Position numbers and translations under genes: made by a program. DNA of 64,000 nucleotides from contig CM067081.1 in assembly GCA_034008185.1 (NCBI GenBank), forward strand, positions 17,793,821 to 17,857,820, in the 5' to 3' direction. The notes beneath the pieces were generated by a model. That model saw only the letters and a program-made list of their open reading frames with translations. It searched no databases and was not told where the DNA came from. The DNA is from Gorsachius magnificus. Its lineage: Eukaryota; Chordata; Aves; Pelecaniformes; Ardeidae. The first letter of the stretch is position 1; each line of letters opens with the position of its first letter. Of the stretch, positions 11,691-25,114 are shown piece by piece.

Positions 11691-14159
11691 TACCTCCTTC
11701 AGCACAAGCCATGATCTACTTGGATTCAACAAGCAATGAGGCCAGTGTTGGGCCTAGTAATACACATTTTTTTTTTGATACCAGATATTGCTAGAGTGCA
11801 GTAGTACACTGTAATACATAGATTTTTCTTATACATTTACACTGGGAATCCAATCCTCTGTCCTGCGCATTATCTGTTTATGCTTCATGGTACTCAAAAA
11901 AACACAAACACAAAAAATAGAAATATTTCCCTAGTTTTCAAATATGACTTGCAATATTTGGCTAGACATGGTGTCCTCCAGAATGTTTAGGTTTTGTTAT
12001 TTTATTATTTTTCATAATATCTTGCTAAAGTATTATGAGTATATAGAGCACTTTAAGAAATATTAAATGTTATTGCATTATCAAGGTGATGATTCTATGA
12101 AATAAAACTCTAACCCTCAAAATGACATTGGTTGATGTGCTGGGAATACAGAATATAGGACCTCAGCTTCTCATGTGTGATCATATGATTTATAAAGTTA
12201 AAATAAATAAAAATAAGCCAATTCTCCCAAATAATCTATTCTTGCACAGTATTCCACCAGAAGAATATTCACCCCCCAAAAAAGGGACAGTAAAATTTAG
12301 CAGTTCTAATCACCCTGCAACAGTCTTTTGATTTAAATCAATGGGATTATTCACAGATCAGCTGTTTTCTTTAAAAGGAGAAACTATTCTTGTATTCACC
12401 GAGGAAATGAGAGAAAATGAAGATGATTACCCAGCTTCAGGTAAGAGGAAATGGCACAGAACAGCAGACCGATGACTGCCTATTTCGCTGTAAAGACACA
12501 AATTCTCTCACAAGACAGTACGTTACCTTTTGTTTAAAGAAGTTTTCCAACTGCTTTGGAAATGCATAGCTCTCCAGGAGGGATGGTCCTGAGCTGTAGC
12601 AATGAAAAGGCCTAATCTGAAATCGTATGAAGTTAATGGGGAGGCTGTTCCTGACAGCAGCATGCTCGAGGACAGAGGGGCGCAAATGAGTGGAAAATCC
12701 CTCCTTTCTCAAACAATCAAACTGCATTCATCTTTTATTGCAGGAAACAAAAGATTCTAGGTTATATCTACCAAAATATACTACAAGTATACATTGTGTC
12801 AGTTTATTAAATGGAAACAGGCTGGCACAAACAACTCTGATGACATTTGTGATTTGTCAGTCATAGCTAAACAGTAGAACTGGCCATTTTCCCCAATTTC
12901 CTCCCACACATGTTTGCGAAAGGAAATAGCACTCTGCTCAATGGGCAAGAAAATAAGGCATTGTCTACCAAAACTCATTTTGATGTATGTAGTGACTTGT
13001 GAAAAGATGGAAGAATAAAATCTCTTTCTTTCCTTTCTGCTCTGGTTGATGGCCCCTCCGTCAATCTAAAACACCTTTGTATTTCACACACAATAACCCA
13101 TCTGAAATATGTTAAATGACCACAGATTACCAAGGCACTTCAATTACACTTAAGTCCATGGAGTAAAAATCCTGACCTGGTGAGATAAATGGCTACACAG
13201 CCAACTTTTCTATGTAAAAAACTCCACTGCAGCTTCTTTTCTGTGCTATGAAATTGCATACTATTTGAACTTTGACGACCATATATAAAACAGTCTCTGC
13301 TTATTGCAAAGGGTGACAACATCTGAATGCTTATATTTCACAAAAGCAGTTAACAACTGAAGTCAACAGAGAAATTAAATCAAAGCTTATTGTGTGAAAG
13401 CTTTCCAGAGATCAGCTTCGATGTGCCCAGAGCTGTCTTGCTCACTTAAGATCACCAGAAGCCTAAATTCTGCAGAGCTCAGTCAAATCCTGGAGTTTTA
13501 TGTGTGTAAATCACCGAAGTCAGGAGAATTGTCTTGGATTCACACAGAAAGAAATGACAACAGCATTGCTGTCTCACAATACCTAAACGTTTAACCTGTT
13601 ACATCGGGACATTCTTGTTACACAGGTTAAAATTCCTGATTTTGTATTAAAATCAGATCACACAAGAAATGAAAAATTTTAGAGATGCAAGATTGTTCTA
13701 AAGATTTTAGTTTGTAACAGAATAAATCTTCCAGAAATAATTCTAAGGTCAAAGTTAATTATTAAAACAACCTGCAAATTAATTCTTCTGGAGTGAGAAT
13801 TGAAATTTGGCAACATATCTGAGAAATATATTTCAAACTTTTTTTCGTATTTGGTGGCAGTTTCGTATTCAAAGCTGTTGTAGCCACACAGTTCCATCAA
13901 TGTCAACTTTAGCAATCTCTTCAGTCACCCTCAAATACAATCCCCCACTGAGATAAGACTGGTAGATGTATCCTTATTACTTAGAAAAAACAGTGACAGT
14001 AGCTGCTCAAAAATATCCTAGAAAAATATCTTTTTGTGTCAGGAAATGACGATTCAAGGAAAGCAAAATATTTCATGTGTATAAATTAATTAAACCAAAG
14101 GATAAACCGAAATATGTATCCACATGGACTCAAATTCAAAACCCTGATTCCATCACAAG

Positions 14160-14194
14160 CATATATATATAATATATATATCATATATATATGA
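14160..14194. repeat. AT microsatellite forming inverted repeats
   Basis: Alternating AT broken by single bases into three blocks, largely self-complementary and able to form a cruciform. Confidence 0.85.
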
Positions 14195-17100
14195 TAAAAT
14201 ATAAAATGAATGGCTTTATCTTTATTGAAACAAACACTTTTGATCTTATTGAAAGAAAAAGATATATTCTAAAATTTAGGTTTATCTCAAAATTTTGAAA
14301 AAACAAGTTATAGTTTTAATTTTTGGAGTAAAAAAATTGTAAAAAGGCAGAATTCTCTCAGGTTAAGGAAGTTGAAGTTTTGATTATTTCTAATAAAGAT
14401 AGGTAATCAAAATACCGTATTGTCTCTGTGGGGCACTATACCCTGAGCTGTAATTAACAGTTTCCCCTTCAGCAGTTATAGTCAAAAAAGGTGGCAAGGT
14501 TGTATCACATGAAGGCATATCTCTTACTACGTACAGGCTAAGAAAATTATATATTCAGATATATCATTACTATCAGATTGAAATTATGTTCAGGTTGTAA
14601 ATACTTTAATTAAATCTCATTTTGTGATATTTGGGCCAAGAAGAACAGAAATATCTCTCTCCTGATGAAGCACAGCAGAATTCCAAAAATCCATCTCAGA
14701 TGAATTCTGGGCATACCTTTCCACTGGATATTCTTTATCAAGCCTAACTGGCTTACAGCTAACAGGAACCGATTCGTTCGCTTCGCCTGTACAATGCAAG
14801 ACCAGAGAGACTTCCCCCCTCCGTCTTCATTTTGACCGCCGTACACCTACACGGATAACATCGGACCGTATTTCTCTTAGATAGAGCAGCAGATGTAACA
14901 TGCCATGCTTCCTCATGCAGATGCTGCGGTGCTATTACTCTTGTTAAACAGCCAGTCCCAGGAACCGCCTGGCTTTGGCAAGCTGCACCGGCTTCACACA
15001 CTTTCCGACGAGCCAGGCTGAATTCCTGACATAAAAGTAATGATTGTCCTATGCTTACTCATACATCAACCTCGGACTACAATGTATTATTTTTAAAAGA
15101 GGTTGACAATGCATTTTTGTACTGGTGTTGTGATAACACTACAATTCCAGCACTAAATTTGCCGTATTAGATTCATCCATGGTCCTTCTACTCCCCTGCC
15201 CTCTATCTGCTGTTGACCAATACCAGAAACCCCTGGCTAAGTCATTAGGGCTGCTGATGTATTTTGTGAGAGAGGAGAGGTGCTTGGTTTAATGTTTTTT
15301 TTCTGGAGGTGGTTTTTTGGGTTTGTTTGAGTTTGTTGTTGGTTGGGTTTTGTGGTTTTTTTCTGAGAGTTATCTTGAGGAGGTCTAAGGAGCTGCTGCT
15401 TGAGGTGAGGAGGAAGAGATCAGGACTTCAAAATGAGCTAGCTAGAAAGCCAAATGTCCCACTGTGGGATGCTAATGACAAAGTCACACTGGGAGCTCTG
15501 AGACAGCAACACCAGAACTTCTCCCTCAGTCAAGCAGCTTTGCTGTGAGAGGCTCTTAGCTCTGCTTCAATGCAGCTGATTTTTGGAGTTCTGTCATCCG
15601 TTTCTGATTTAGCCAATAATTGCTTTCCCTTTCTTATAAAACCAGATGAACTCTTCAATGGAGTTACAGTTAGTCTTTGTTCAACAGCAGAAGTAAAGAG
15701 TTTTTACTCTGGCCTGTAGCATTAGGGATTTCCTAATGCCTTCAGAGAAGCTCGTTTCATCTCTTTGGTTACTGAATCCTCCAAGTGATCTGAGGCCAAT
15801 TTACAAATATCTTCTCCCTCAATAAATACTGGTAATGAACAACAATCTGCTGTCTGTATCATCTGGCAAAAACATCTTTAATCTGGGAAGGGAGCTTGCT
15901 TTTCTAACACTGTGCAGTCATCAAGCATGTCTCCAGCCTGCTTTGCTTCTTTTTTCCTTCTTTCACATCATTTACAATAAACAGCAGCACTTAAACCTAA
16001 CAAAATAAGACTAAGTAATCCTAGTCTATTTACTGTAATGTCTTGACATTTGATTTAAACACTGCTTTTTCTTTTCCTTTTTTTCTTCTTCTTACTAAAC
16101 TGTGGCTTTCCTCTTAAACTTTGACTAGCAATTCCAGGAAACATCATGTTCTCATTTTCAGTAGTACAGATATAAAATAATGCCCACTGCAGTAATCCAA
16201 CTTACTCCGAATGTGCAGCAGTGCAATAAAGCAGCACTTGATTTATAGCTTCTTCCACAAATTGACTCTGTTAACTGCCATCAACCTCGAAGTCTGATGA
16301 AGCTTTTTTTTGCCAGGTTTCAGTTTGACTTTCTTTAATCTTCCTTAATTTTAAGTGATCTGGTAAATATACATGTATTTCAGAACTCTTGACATCTTAC
16401 AGGATTCTCCTACTTCTTTGTACTTCAAATTGCAGGAAGGAAAGACCTTTAATTTGATGGATCAGAAACTAAACCACACAAGATCTATTGCTTGCCAGAG
16501 ATTCTGTTTTAATTTACTCTTAAAAAAAACCCTCATCTGCCTCCAAAAGAGCACAAGCTTCTAAAAAAAAGAGTGGTCATGTGTACTAGAATGCAAAAAA
16601 ATAAAATCTAAAGTGAGAATATTACCAAAATTCTCAAAAGCAACTGCTTCTGGCCACCAAGATTGGAACCTTTAAGAGAAATAAAATTTCCTGGGATGAA
16701 AATTAGGGTCTTTCAAATACTTCATGGTTAGCACCCATCGCCATATCTGCATATCTTGGTTCTCAAACCCACTTTTGTTTACCCTTACGAAAAACAAGAG
16801 ACACAACATAACCCACAATGTTGTGACCCATTAGCAAATTAAGGCTGCCTAAAAGCTATAATTTTTCTAACAATGGACCAAATTGTGATGTAGTGTTACA
16901 TTATTACAGTAAGCTATTCTGGATGTGTATTTCACGTTTATATACTTTGTAGAATCTCATTTCATTAGCAAAATATTCATAATAAGGTATATGAAAACAA
17001 AGACTAGAAATTAAATTCACTTCATTCTTCCTCTTGGAGTGGAAAGACTACCTTATTTATTTACAAAGAGAAGACAAAATTAATAAAATGGATTACTATT

Positions 17101-18609
17101 TAGAAACAGTATATTCTTATGTGTTTTAAATCATATAATCTGTAATTTCATTTGGAATCACTAACATTTATTTATTTTCAGCAGGTATGAGTGTTTGATT
17201 TTTTCTGTTTTCCACAGAAGAGGAACAGGTTCTACGAAGGCACCAGCATATATTGTCTTTAAAAGAAATTGGAGTAAAAAAACATTAAATATAATAGAAA
17301 CTCCATCCTCATGTAGCTAGGAGTCCTTTCCTTTCAGTCTTGGATGATTCAAGACTATATTTAATTTGTTTTCCTAATCTTCCAGTGTAATTCCTTTTCT
17401 GGAACCTACGCAATATCAAGTGTAAACAGATACACTACTGAAATGTAGTTTCTGACGCACATGTACAACCACATAACAAATCTAAACTTGGCTTGATCGT
17501 CTTTTCTTGCCATATCCTTGCGTATCTTCCTAAAGCAGCCTCAGTAATTACTGACATCATGTGGGACAATTATGGACTTTGAATCAAAACAAAAGGCAGC
17601 AGATTGCAATAATTTTAGATGGTAATGAATCTAACATTAGATTATCAGAACTGTAATAAGAACCAAGGTGGTTTGAAATGGCATGCTCAAATGAGAATTA
17701 AATTTTGTATTCCTTTTGTAAATATTAATAATTTAAACTTCCTGAAAGTGTTATAATCTCTAAATGACGAAGTGTAAAGGCTCTTGCCTCAAAAATAAGA
17801 CATCAGACAGGACATATATGCTTAATTTACATTGCATGAGTTATTGGAACACTTGCATACAGGTGAAAAACAGGTAACTAAAATATACATATACAGAAAT
17901 CTGCCAAAAAAACAGGAGCCAAGCACGTAAATCAGTGCCACCTTTAGCTACTATGCATCAGAAAAAGTAAGTATCATTAGTAATCAGAACTTATCAGAAC
18001 AAAATTATCTTTTTCCATCTTTTATTGTTTAAATATATTCCTTATTTCTAAGCACAGCCTAAGCATGGTCCTCTCTTGTTCGGAAAAACTGCAGCAAAAA
18101 TAAATATGTCAAGGGTCTTATAAAAAATCCAAGCCAAGTAAGTTCTTGGCTCTAAAATGTAGTAACTCAGACCATGTGGGAGCTCCCAGATTATCACAGC
18201 ACCCACTCAAAACTGTTTTTCCACAAAGTTAAACAATATAAAGGCTCCTTCCAAGATTTTGTGTTAAGACTCTCCCTAGAAAAGACCCTCTCCCTTCCTG
18301 TGTTCTTGTAACTACAGGGAACATTTGCTATCTCAACTACAACTTTTTCAAGCTAAAATCCTACCCTCAATGCAACTATGAGCATGTGAATTTTGTCAGA
18401 TTTTGCCTTTCTTCAATCTGTTATCTTCATATTCTTCACTTTCATTAACTGTGAGTTGTCTAAGATTCAAATTATGTATTTCTAGATCTTCTATCTATAG
18501 CACCTTGTGGGTGCTATAAATAATAAAGAGCACCTTGTCTGCTTCTTACTTTAAGATCCAACCCCTCAAACAGTTACAATTGTGCCAGCAGTCACAACAT
18601 CTAGGATAA

Positions 18610-18649
18610 CAAACAACAAAAGCAACAAAGCAACAAAAGCAACAAAAAA
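18610..18649. repeat. CAACAAAAG-like minisatellite
   Basis: Four to five imperfect 8-9 bp units built on caacaaaag/caacaaag. Confidence 0.8.
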
Positions 18650-19923
18650 TGAGCGACGGAGAGCACTACATGTCATTTTATTGCTATTTTTAAATTTCAG
18701 GATAAAAGATGAAAAGCCCCAGCCAAATAAAAACTTTTTTTTTTCTAGGATACGGTACCTTTCATACCTATTAAGAGACTATGATATATTCTATCTGTTT
18801 CCATACATAGACTAAAAAAGAAGCTAATACTGGGAAAGTCTTATTGATAGAGCCAATTATATAGTTCATTGCCTCACTAACAAGAAGCATGAATCCAACT
18901 GGGATAAGTCCTTCTCTCATTTATACTGATCTCTACAAAAATAAGCCCATTGAGTCAATGCAGTTACACCAGATTTACAGCACGGTGACTGAAAGAAGAA
19001 TACTTTTCTGCCTTGGATGAGTGAAAGAGGATTTGGCAGGAGAAAAGAAACAATCATGAAGCAAATTCCAACTCTCTTCTTACTGAAGAAGTCTCTCTAA
19101 CTTCAATGGAAATAGGATCAAGCCAGCATTCAAGCTCAATCAAACTGCTCTTTTTTTAATCTAGCAATTATTGTCACGCTGTCTGGAAAAAAACAGCTAT
19201 TACAAGATATAAATGTTCAAAGGAAAATTATAAAATATAATCCCATAGAAAAGGAACTATTATTTTTCTTTAAACTAAGTCCCTTTAAAAAACAACTAAT
19301 GAAGAAAAGGAACTGCTAAAAGAACAAGTATACTTTCTGTCGGATGCTAATATTGTCAATATTTTTCCTCTTGGCTGAACTCTGAAGGTAAATTTGTACT
19401 TAGCAGACATAATAAGGCAAAAATGAGAAATTATGTCATTACTGTTAGCTAACCATGTCCAATTTCATACCAGTTTTCATCCAGCAGCAAGTGTGTGCCC
19501 CTTAAATTAAAGAAATGAAGTTAATTTGGCACAGCCTGTAGCATGTCTTTTTCTCCCAGGACAATGCTGAAGCCATCTATTCCATTAGCCAAGAGGTTTA
19601 AAAATCCAGAGACTATTGCATTTGTAGTTCAAATTGAATAGCCAAATTAGGGAGTTAAAATGCATGACAACACGGAGAATGTCTTTTAGTAGCCTGCAAT
19701 TTATAGTACAGACTGCATGAAGGGAACTAGATTAAAAAGTACATTCTGATTTTATTGTAACATCCCGTAGTTGTTCTCTTGTTACTGATTTACAGAACTG
19801 ACCCAGGAAGTTGGTTTTCATCAGGTACGTCTTCCCTCCATTCTACAGAAGTGTACCTTGAGAAGTGATCTACACAAAACCATTATCTCTGTTACCTCAA
19901 TTATTATTGCTGATTAGCCAGAG

Positions 19924-20140
19924 AGAATCACAGAATCACAGAATGGCAGGGGTTGGAAGGGACCTCCAGAGATCATCCAGTCCAACCCCCCTGCTAAAGC
20001 AGGGTCACCCAGAGCAGGTTGCACAGGACATTGTCCAGGTGGGTTTTGAATATCTCCAGCAAAGGAGACTCCACAACCCCCCTGGGCAGCTTGTTCCAGT
20101 GCGCTGTCACCCTCAAAGTAAAGAAGTTCTTACTCACGTG
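19924..20140 (-). mobile_element. CR1 LINE 3' end, minus strand (copy 5)
   Basis: It begins with the reversed tail (agaatcacagaatcacagaa), then 'ggttggaagggacctccaga', then 'aatatctccagcaaaggaga' and 'gttccagtgcgctgtcaccc', and fades out after 'aaagaagttctt'. Only about 215 bp remain. The wording matches copy 1 (740-1432) in reverse complement. Confidence 0.93.
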
Positions 20141-21203
20141 AGAACCACGAGCCAGCTCCAAAGCATTGAGACACGTAAACCAGGACTTCAGCAGCCTTTT
20201 GGCACACATCCTAAACTGCAACCTGAAAGGCCTCACGCCATGGTCAGGGGCACATAAGCTCCCATAGCATCTCCCTGCTGGCCCCAAACACACTGTAGGT
20301 GCCTGCATACATGTCCCAGAGGTGCTCCGTAGCAGCCAGCCTCCCACCTAAGATACCACAGAAGGCAACAGAGCAGCAAAGCCTGGCTGCTGCCCCTACA
20401 GCGTGTCGCGGGGTGAGTGCTCTTCAGCTGCTTCACTGTCATGGACAGCACCAGTTTCTCACTCGCAGACACCCCCATATAAAAAGGCAGCAGAGGAGGT
20501 TGTTATGGAGTGTTTTTCACAGTAGCCTAGCTGTAAACACACTTGCCAGAAGAATAGATGTGGGTGCAAGCTCTCATTGGCCCACAGGTATGACATTCAC
20601 ATCTGTCTTAGGGAGAGGATTGTGTTTTCTAGATTGTATTCAGGCTCTGGGTCTTCTCCTCTTGCCCTGATTTATGCCCTTGGTTCCAGAAAGATGAGGC
20701 ATTTCCCACAACTCCCCTGCAGCCTGCAAGGGACCTATTGTTTAACAGCAGTAAGGGGCTCATTTTGGACTCCCCTCTGCCACCTCTTCCTAGGAGCCCA
20801 GGCAGCTCTCCCACCTCTGTTTCTCGGCCCCCTTCCAGAAGAGAGGGATGTATTACCCAAAAGTTCAATGCTTTACTGCCCATTTCCCTTTCCAGACTCA
20901 GCCTGGTGTTCCAGTCCCCTCCAGGAGCTGGGCACAGGTCAGGGCTGGCAGAGCTGCTCCCAGGATGGGCGCTGCAGGGTGCGAGGGAGCTGCTCTGGCT
21001 GCTGGCTGGGCTCTCACTCCAGCGTATGGCTGAGGAAACCCCCCACGAGCAGCGGACACCCAGCTCAACAGGGGGAGATTTGGGGCACTGCGTATTTTTG
21101 GCAAAGATAATGCTCTTTTTAATCTCACCCGTGAGCCAGTTATCATGATCCTGGGCGTGAGGTAAATAAAATAATTAAATGATACCTGTTCCTAGCTGAT
21201 AGA
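20141..21203. other. GC-richer segment between two outward-pointing CR1 ends
   Basis: Several overlapping plus-strand frames of 123-177 codons occur here (20299-20670, 20577-21110, 20738-21148), none recognised. A TATA-like box lies at 20478-20487. Donor-like gtgagt occurs near 20413 and caggtatga near 20586. There is no evidence that any of it is translated. Confidence 0.5.
20478..20487 (+). promoter_or_regulatory. TATA-box-like sequence
   Basis: tataaaaagg in the context ccccca-tataaaaagg-cagcagagg resembles a strong vertebrate TATA box with GC-rich flanks. No gene is known downstream, so function is speculative. Confidence 0.25.
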
Positions 21204-21428
21204 TCTGATTTAGACTAGATATAAGGAAGAAATTCTTTACAATGAGGGTGGTGAAACACTGGAACGGGTTGCCCAGAGAGGTGATGGAGGCCCCATCCCT
21301 GGAAACATTCAAGATCAGGTTGGATGGGGCTCTGAGCAACCTGATCTAGTAGAATACGTCCCAGCTCACTGCAGGGGGGTTGGACTAGATGACCTCTAGG
21401 GGTCCCTTCCAACCCAAACCACTATGAT
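21204..21428 (+). mobile_element. CR1 LINE 3' end (copy 6)
   Basis: It starts in the coding end ('ttagactagatataaggaag'), passes 'aggtgatggaggccccatcc' and 'ctgagcaacctgatctagta', then 'gacctctaggggtcccttcc', and ends ccactatgattt. It is nearly identical in wording to the last part of copy 2 (1898-2444), so probably the same subfamily. Confidence 0.94.
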
Positions 21429-22668
21429 TTGCTAACTCCTTGTATGACTCAAGGATGACTCCTGGGCATTTCACTGTTTTTTTCTGTTTGAGTCCCACCT
21501 AATTTTAGTATGAGCTAATCAGGACAATTCATCAAACTGGGTTGTTAAAAAGGAAAATGAAAAACCTTGGGTAACCGTGCTTTTATGGTACATTTAACAA
21601 ATGTATTTCAGTTTATCTCTAAAAGAAATCTGATATTCCCACAGACAACCATAAGGATTCATCATGACCTCTGCTACTTCTATCAAGCCTAAATGGTTTC
21701 GTAATGGCATTATTGCAAAAATATATTTTTTAAATGTCACTATTATTAGGATTTGCTGTGGAAGTGAAGTGTGCTGCAAATAAGTGTCTCATTCTATTTG
21801 CTCTTTACAGAAAATGAAACATGCCAGGCTGACACTTTCCAAACATGCCGCACTACTCGATTCTGTCATTAGTAACAAAGATTGACTAGTGATTTGAGCC
21901 TATCAGTTGCTACTCATAACAAAAAAAAAATGTATTCTCTTTTTTGAAGAAAATAATTTAAACATGTTCTGACCTGTCCAGTTGACAGAAGAGTCAACTC
22001 ACCTCCTTTCTGTACCAAATATATCTTTGGAAAGGAAATAATATTATCAGTGGTCAAATCCTTGAAGTTTGGTGCATTCATGACAATTCATCCCTTTTCA
22101 GAGAACCATTGAAGCACATTCCAAGCTTCAGGAATGCACTTAAATCTAACTGGTCTACCAATGGGTAGCAGTACTTGACTAAAATCAATACTAGACAGAG
22201 GAAAAGCCAACTGAAGCAAATGAGTGGATGTTCTACTCATAGAAAACACATTTTAAAGATCCAGCATGTTAAAAAACTTTGCACAGCCTTCTTCTATCAT
22301 TAATGTATATCCAAAGAGCATCAAGGAAGGCTTCCATTTTCATGATGTTCATACTTGCATTTTAGATGATCACAAACATTGAAAAGCCATTACTCAGTAT
22401 CTTGGTGGTTAAATTATGAAACAAATGGCATAGGATGGGAACAAATGCACGCTAATTTTAACAGAATACTAATGTTATTATGTTAAAAAATAGATTAATA
22501 ATGGAATAAAACCTTTTCTTAAAATACTAAACTGCTGCCAATCTGAAAAAAAAAAAAGATGTAGATGAGACTCAGAATCTTGCACTAAAGCTATGCTACT
22601 GTGAGGAAGTAAGACTTTGTAAACTTGTAACTTGGTGAAGGGAAAACAAACTGAGGGAGATTGCCTTT

Positions 22669-22694
22669 AAACAAAACAAAACAAAACAAAAAAA
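22669..22694. repeat. AAAAC tandem repeat
   Basis: Four to five units of acaaa/aaaac, passing into poly(A). Confidence 0.85.
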
Positions 22695-24853
22695 CCAGCT
22701 AGTGGCCACTAATAGAGGATGAAAAAGAACTAAGTAAAACAGACACTTCAACAGTCATGAATATGACAAATCCCTGCTAACCACTCATTCGAATGCATGG
22801 TGAGCCATCACCATCATGAGGTGTTACTTTATGTTACAGCAGTCTACCGTCTTCTTATTTCACAGTGGAGCACCACTGTTTTCAGCATTGCTAACTGTAC
22901 AATTTTTGTGGTTACATACAAATAAGGATTTATACATCTAATAAACAAGGTGCCACAAAACATCAAATGTAGGTATTAAATTCACTGGCTGATACATTGG
23001 CAGTTATTAATGGCATTTGAGGCACTCTGTGGTATCACTCTTGGCTTCCTACTGCTGCTCCAAAAGAGCACAGGTCTCCCACACGGCCTGCCAGCCCTAT
23101 GAGGGCTTCGCTTGTGCTTTAGGGCATCTCAGTCATACCAGATGCCACAGGGTGGACGACCGAATCGAGCCCTGGGTGCCTGTTTCCCTGTACACTACCT
23201 GGGGAGATGCGTATGCCCCAAGAAGGTAACTGGAAAGCCTGTATGTTCAGCATACAGCCAGACTGCTAGAACAGTGAAATGTCTGAGATTTAAGATTTCT
23301 CCTATTTGCAGATATTCTAGCAAGGTGTTTTCAGGATTCAAAACTAACTACTCACAGATTTTTTTTAAAGACCAGGGTTCCTGCACCTTTCACATTGACA
23401 TTGCACAGAAAAGAATGAAAGTTTCATACAGCTCGTAGCACGGTAATTAGGAGCAAAATGATTGATTCATTTAATTGTTTAAGTAAAATAGTAGATTCAG
23501 ATGAGATATGTCTATTATAGTGTTTTAATTTGTATCGGGATCGTACTTCAGAAGCAAAGCCTGGCAGAGCAGCCTTACAAAGCAGACTGCTCTTCAGGAG
23601 TTTCCCTGCTGAACTCCAAACTCCATCTTCCAAAGGGCAGCCAGCCCACAGGACCAGACTAGAGCCTGTCTGCAGTAAAACCCACAGAAATACAAATTAT
23701 GTAGGTGCCGAGTATTCAACATTTACTGCTTTGCCCCCCAGGTCTGTTCCTAGTGCCCCACAATGCTTGCCAGGGTAGATACAGTCATCTCTCATGCCTG
23801 GGTCTGTTTCTAATCCAATGTTTATAAGAAGTAAAATTCATCAATAATCCTGGGGCTAATTTAATGTATGCCAATCTGTCTGACATGCCCTTTTTGGCAT
23901 GCAATTTAGGGCTCCTGAGTTATGCCTGCTGAAATTTATGCCAACTTGCTAGGACAGGTACCTAAAGCTAAACTTGGAAACCAGCTATGGAATTGTCATG
24001 CCCCTAATTCTTCCTTGCCTAGAAACTCCAGCAGTCATCTCATTCAGATGCTAAATGAATGCAGCACACTCCTGATAGACCGCATGTCACTCTACCCAGA
24101 TTGGAATGGCCGCGAGTGACCTGCAGCAGTGGAGAATCAGGCCCTGCATCGTTTCTGTTTGTCAAATAATCATGTTGTCAGCTGCCATTAGCAAGTGCTG
24201 CTTATCTATCACAAATATGTAACTGTTTCAGAAAACATTTCTGTGATCACAGGTTTCTATTTGGTTTACAACATAGACTGCAGGTAGGATTTTCAAAACC
24301 ACCTGAATTTTTTAGGAGTACAAGTCCTATTAAATATCAGTTTGGTCTTTGTTCTTAACTCAGCAGCTTCTGAAAATGCTGTTGTATCGCCATACAGCAT
24401 GTAGGTTTTGGTCCTTACCTCAAGTATCAATTTGTCACGCCATGTTCCTATGGTTGCGAATAATAAAAGTAGTTGGTATTATCTCCTCAAGGCCAGCTAG
24501 CTCTGCAATTCCTGAATTATAATGAAGTCTATTATAAAACTGGTATTCAGTATTTAATATTTCAGCCCTTTGGCAAGGCATTGAGTTGAGACTTAGCGGA
24601 GTATTTTTTTCCACATCACATACAGGTTTATTTTTTAGTAATAGTAATCTATCTACATTTTTAAAATGTATTTATAGAACAGAATTTACAATTCGTCATC
24701 ACTCTCGTATGCTTTTTTGCATGGTTATGAAGACTCAGACTTAAACCAAGACAGCCTAATTGCCACTGTGTTTTCACTTAGGCAGAGTGGATATTAAATG
24801 CTCATGGCACTTTGTGTGCACTTTTCAGTCACTTTCATTAGTTTTCTTCACAG

Positions 24854-25114
24854 GTCATTAAGGATCTGCCACTTAATTTTGCCCAGTTCCCTGCTGCTGG
24901 AGACAAGCGTATCATACAGTTCGTTTTCCTAAACATAAGATTTGCCATTTTTGAAGCAGTTAGATTTTTGAAGACACACTGCACATCGGCTCCACCTGCT
25001 GCAGCCCCACAGGAGACCCAGGCGAGCCCAGGCATGGTAAGGGTTCTCACCACCATCACACCAACAGCCGGGTATGCCCACATCAGGCGGCAGGCAGCTT
25101 TGCAAATCACACAG
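24854..25114 (+). other. Exon-like open segment on the plus strand (hypothetical)
   Basis: A strong acceptor-like sequence (agttttcttcacag) precedes it and a consensus donor (cacacag|gtgagt) follows. The 261 nt between them are exactly 87 codons, open in phase 0, beginning VIKDLPLNFA and ending QAALQITQ. An in-frame TAG sits just upstream of the acceptor pyrimidines, at 24839-24841. An alternative donor (catg|gtaagg) lies at 25036. I do not recognise the peptide. It runs antisense to the GUCY1A2 intron and could be an exon of an antisense or nested transcript. It could equally be chance, since open frames of about 100 codons are common in this window and the minus strand is also open here. 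Confidence 0.3.

Larger units (their letters stand above)
5873..19923. other. 14 kb AT-rich intron without recognisable transposons
   Basis: I see no CR1 tail, LTR end or coding exon here. Small items include a duplicated palindrome (7794-7839), a short CA run (11670-11690), an AT palindrome (14160-14194) and a CAACAAAAG-type minisatellite (18610-18649). GC-richer islands occur near 9.9-10.4 kb and 11.05-11.33 kb, without identifiable genes. Confidence 0.6.

Noticed and set aside
20577..21110. 177-codon plus-strand frame
   Set aside because: Overlapping frames of similar length are open in other phases, and the sequence is rich in Ser, Gly, Leu and Pro as expected from GC-rich non-coding DNA.
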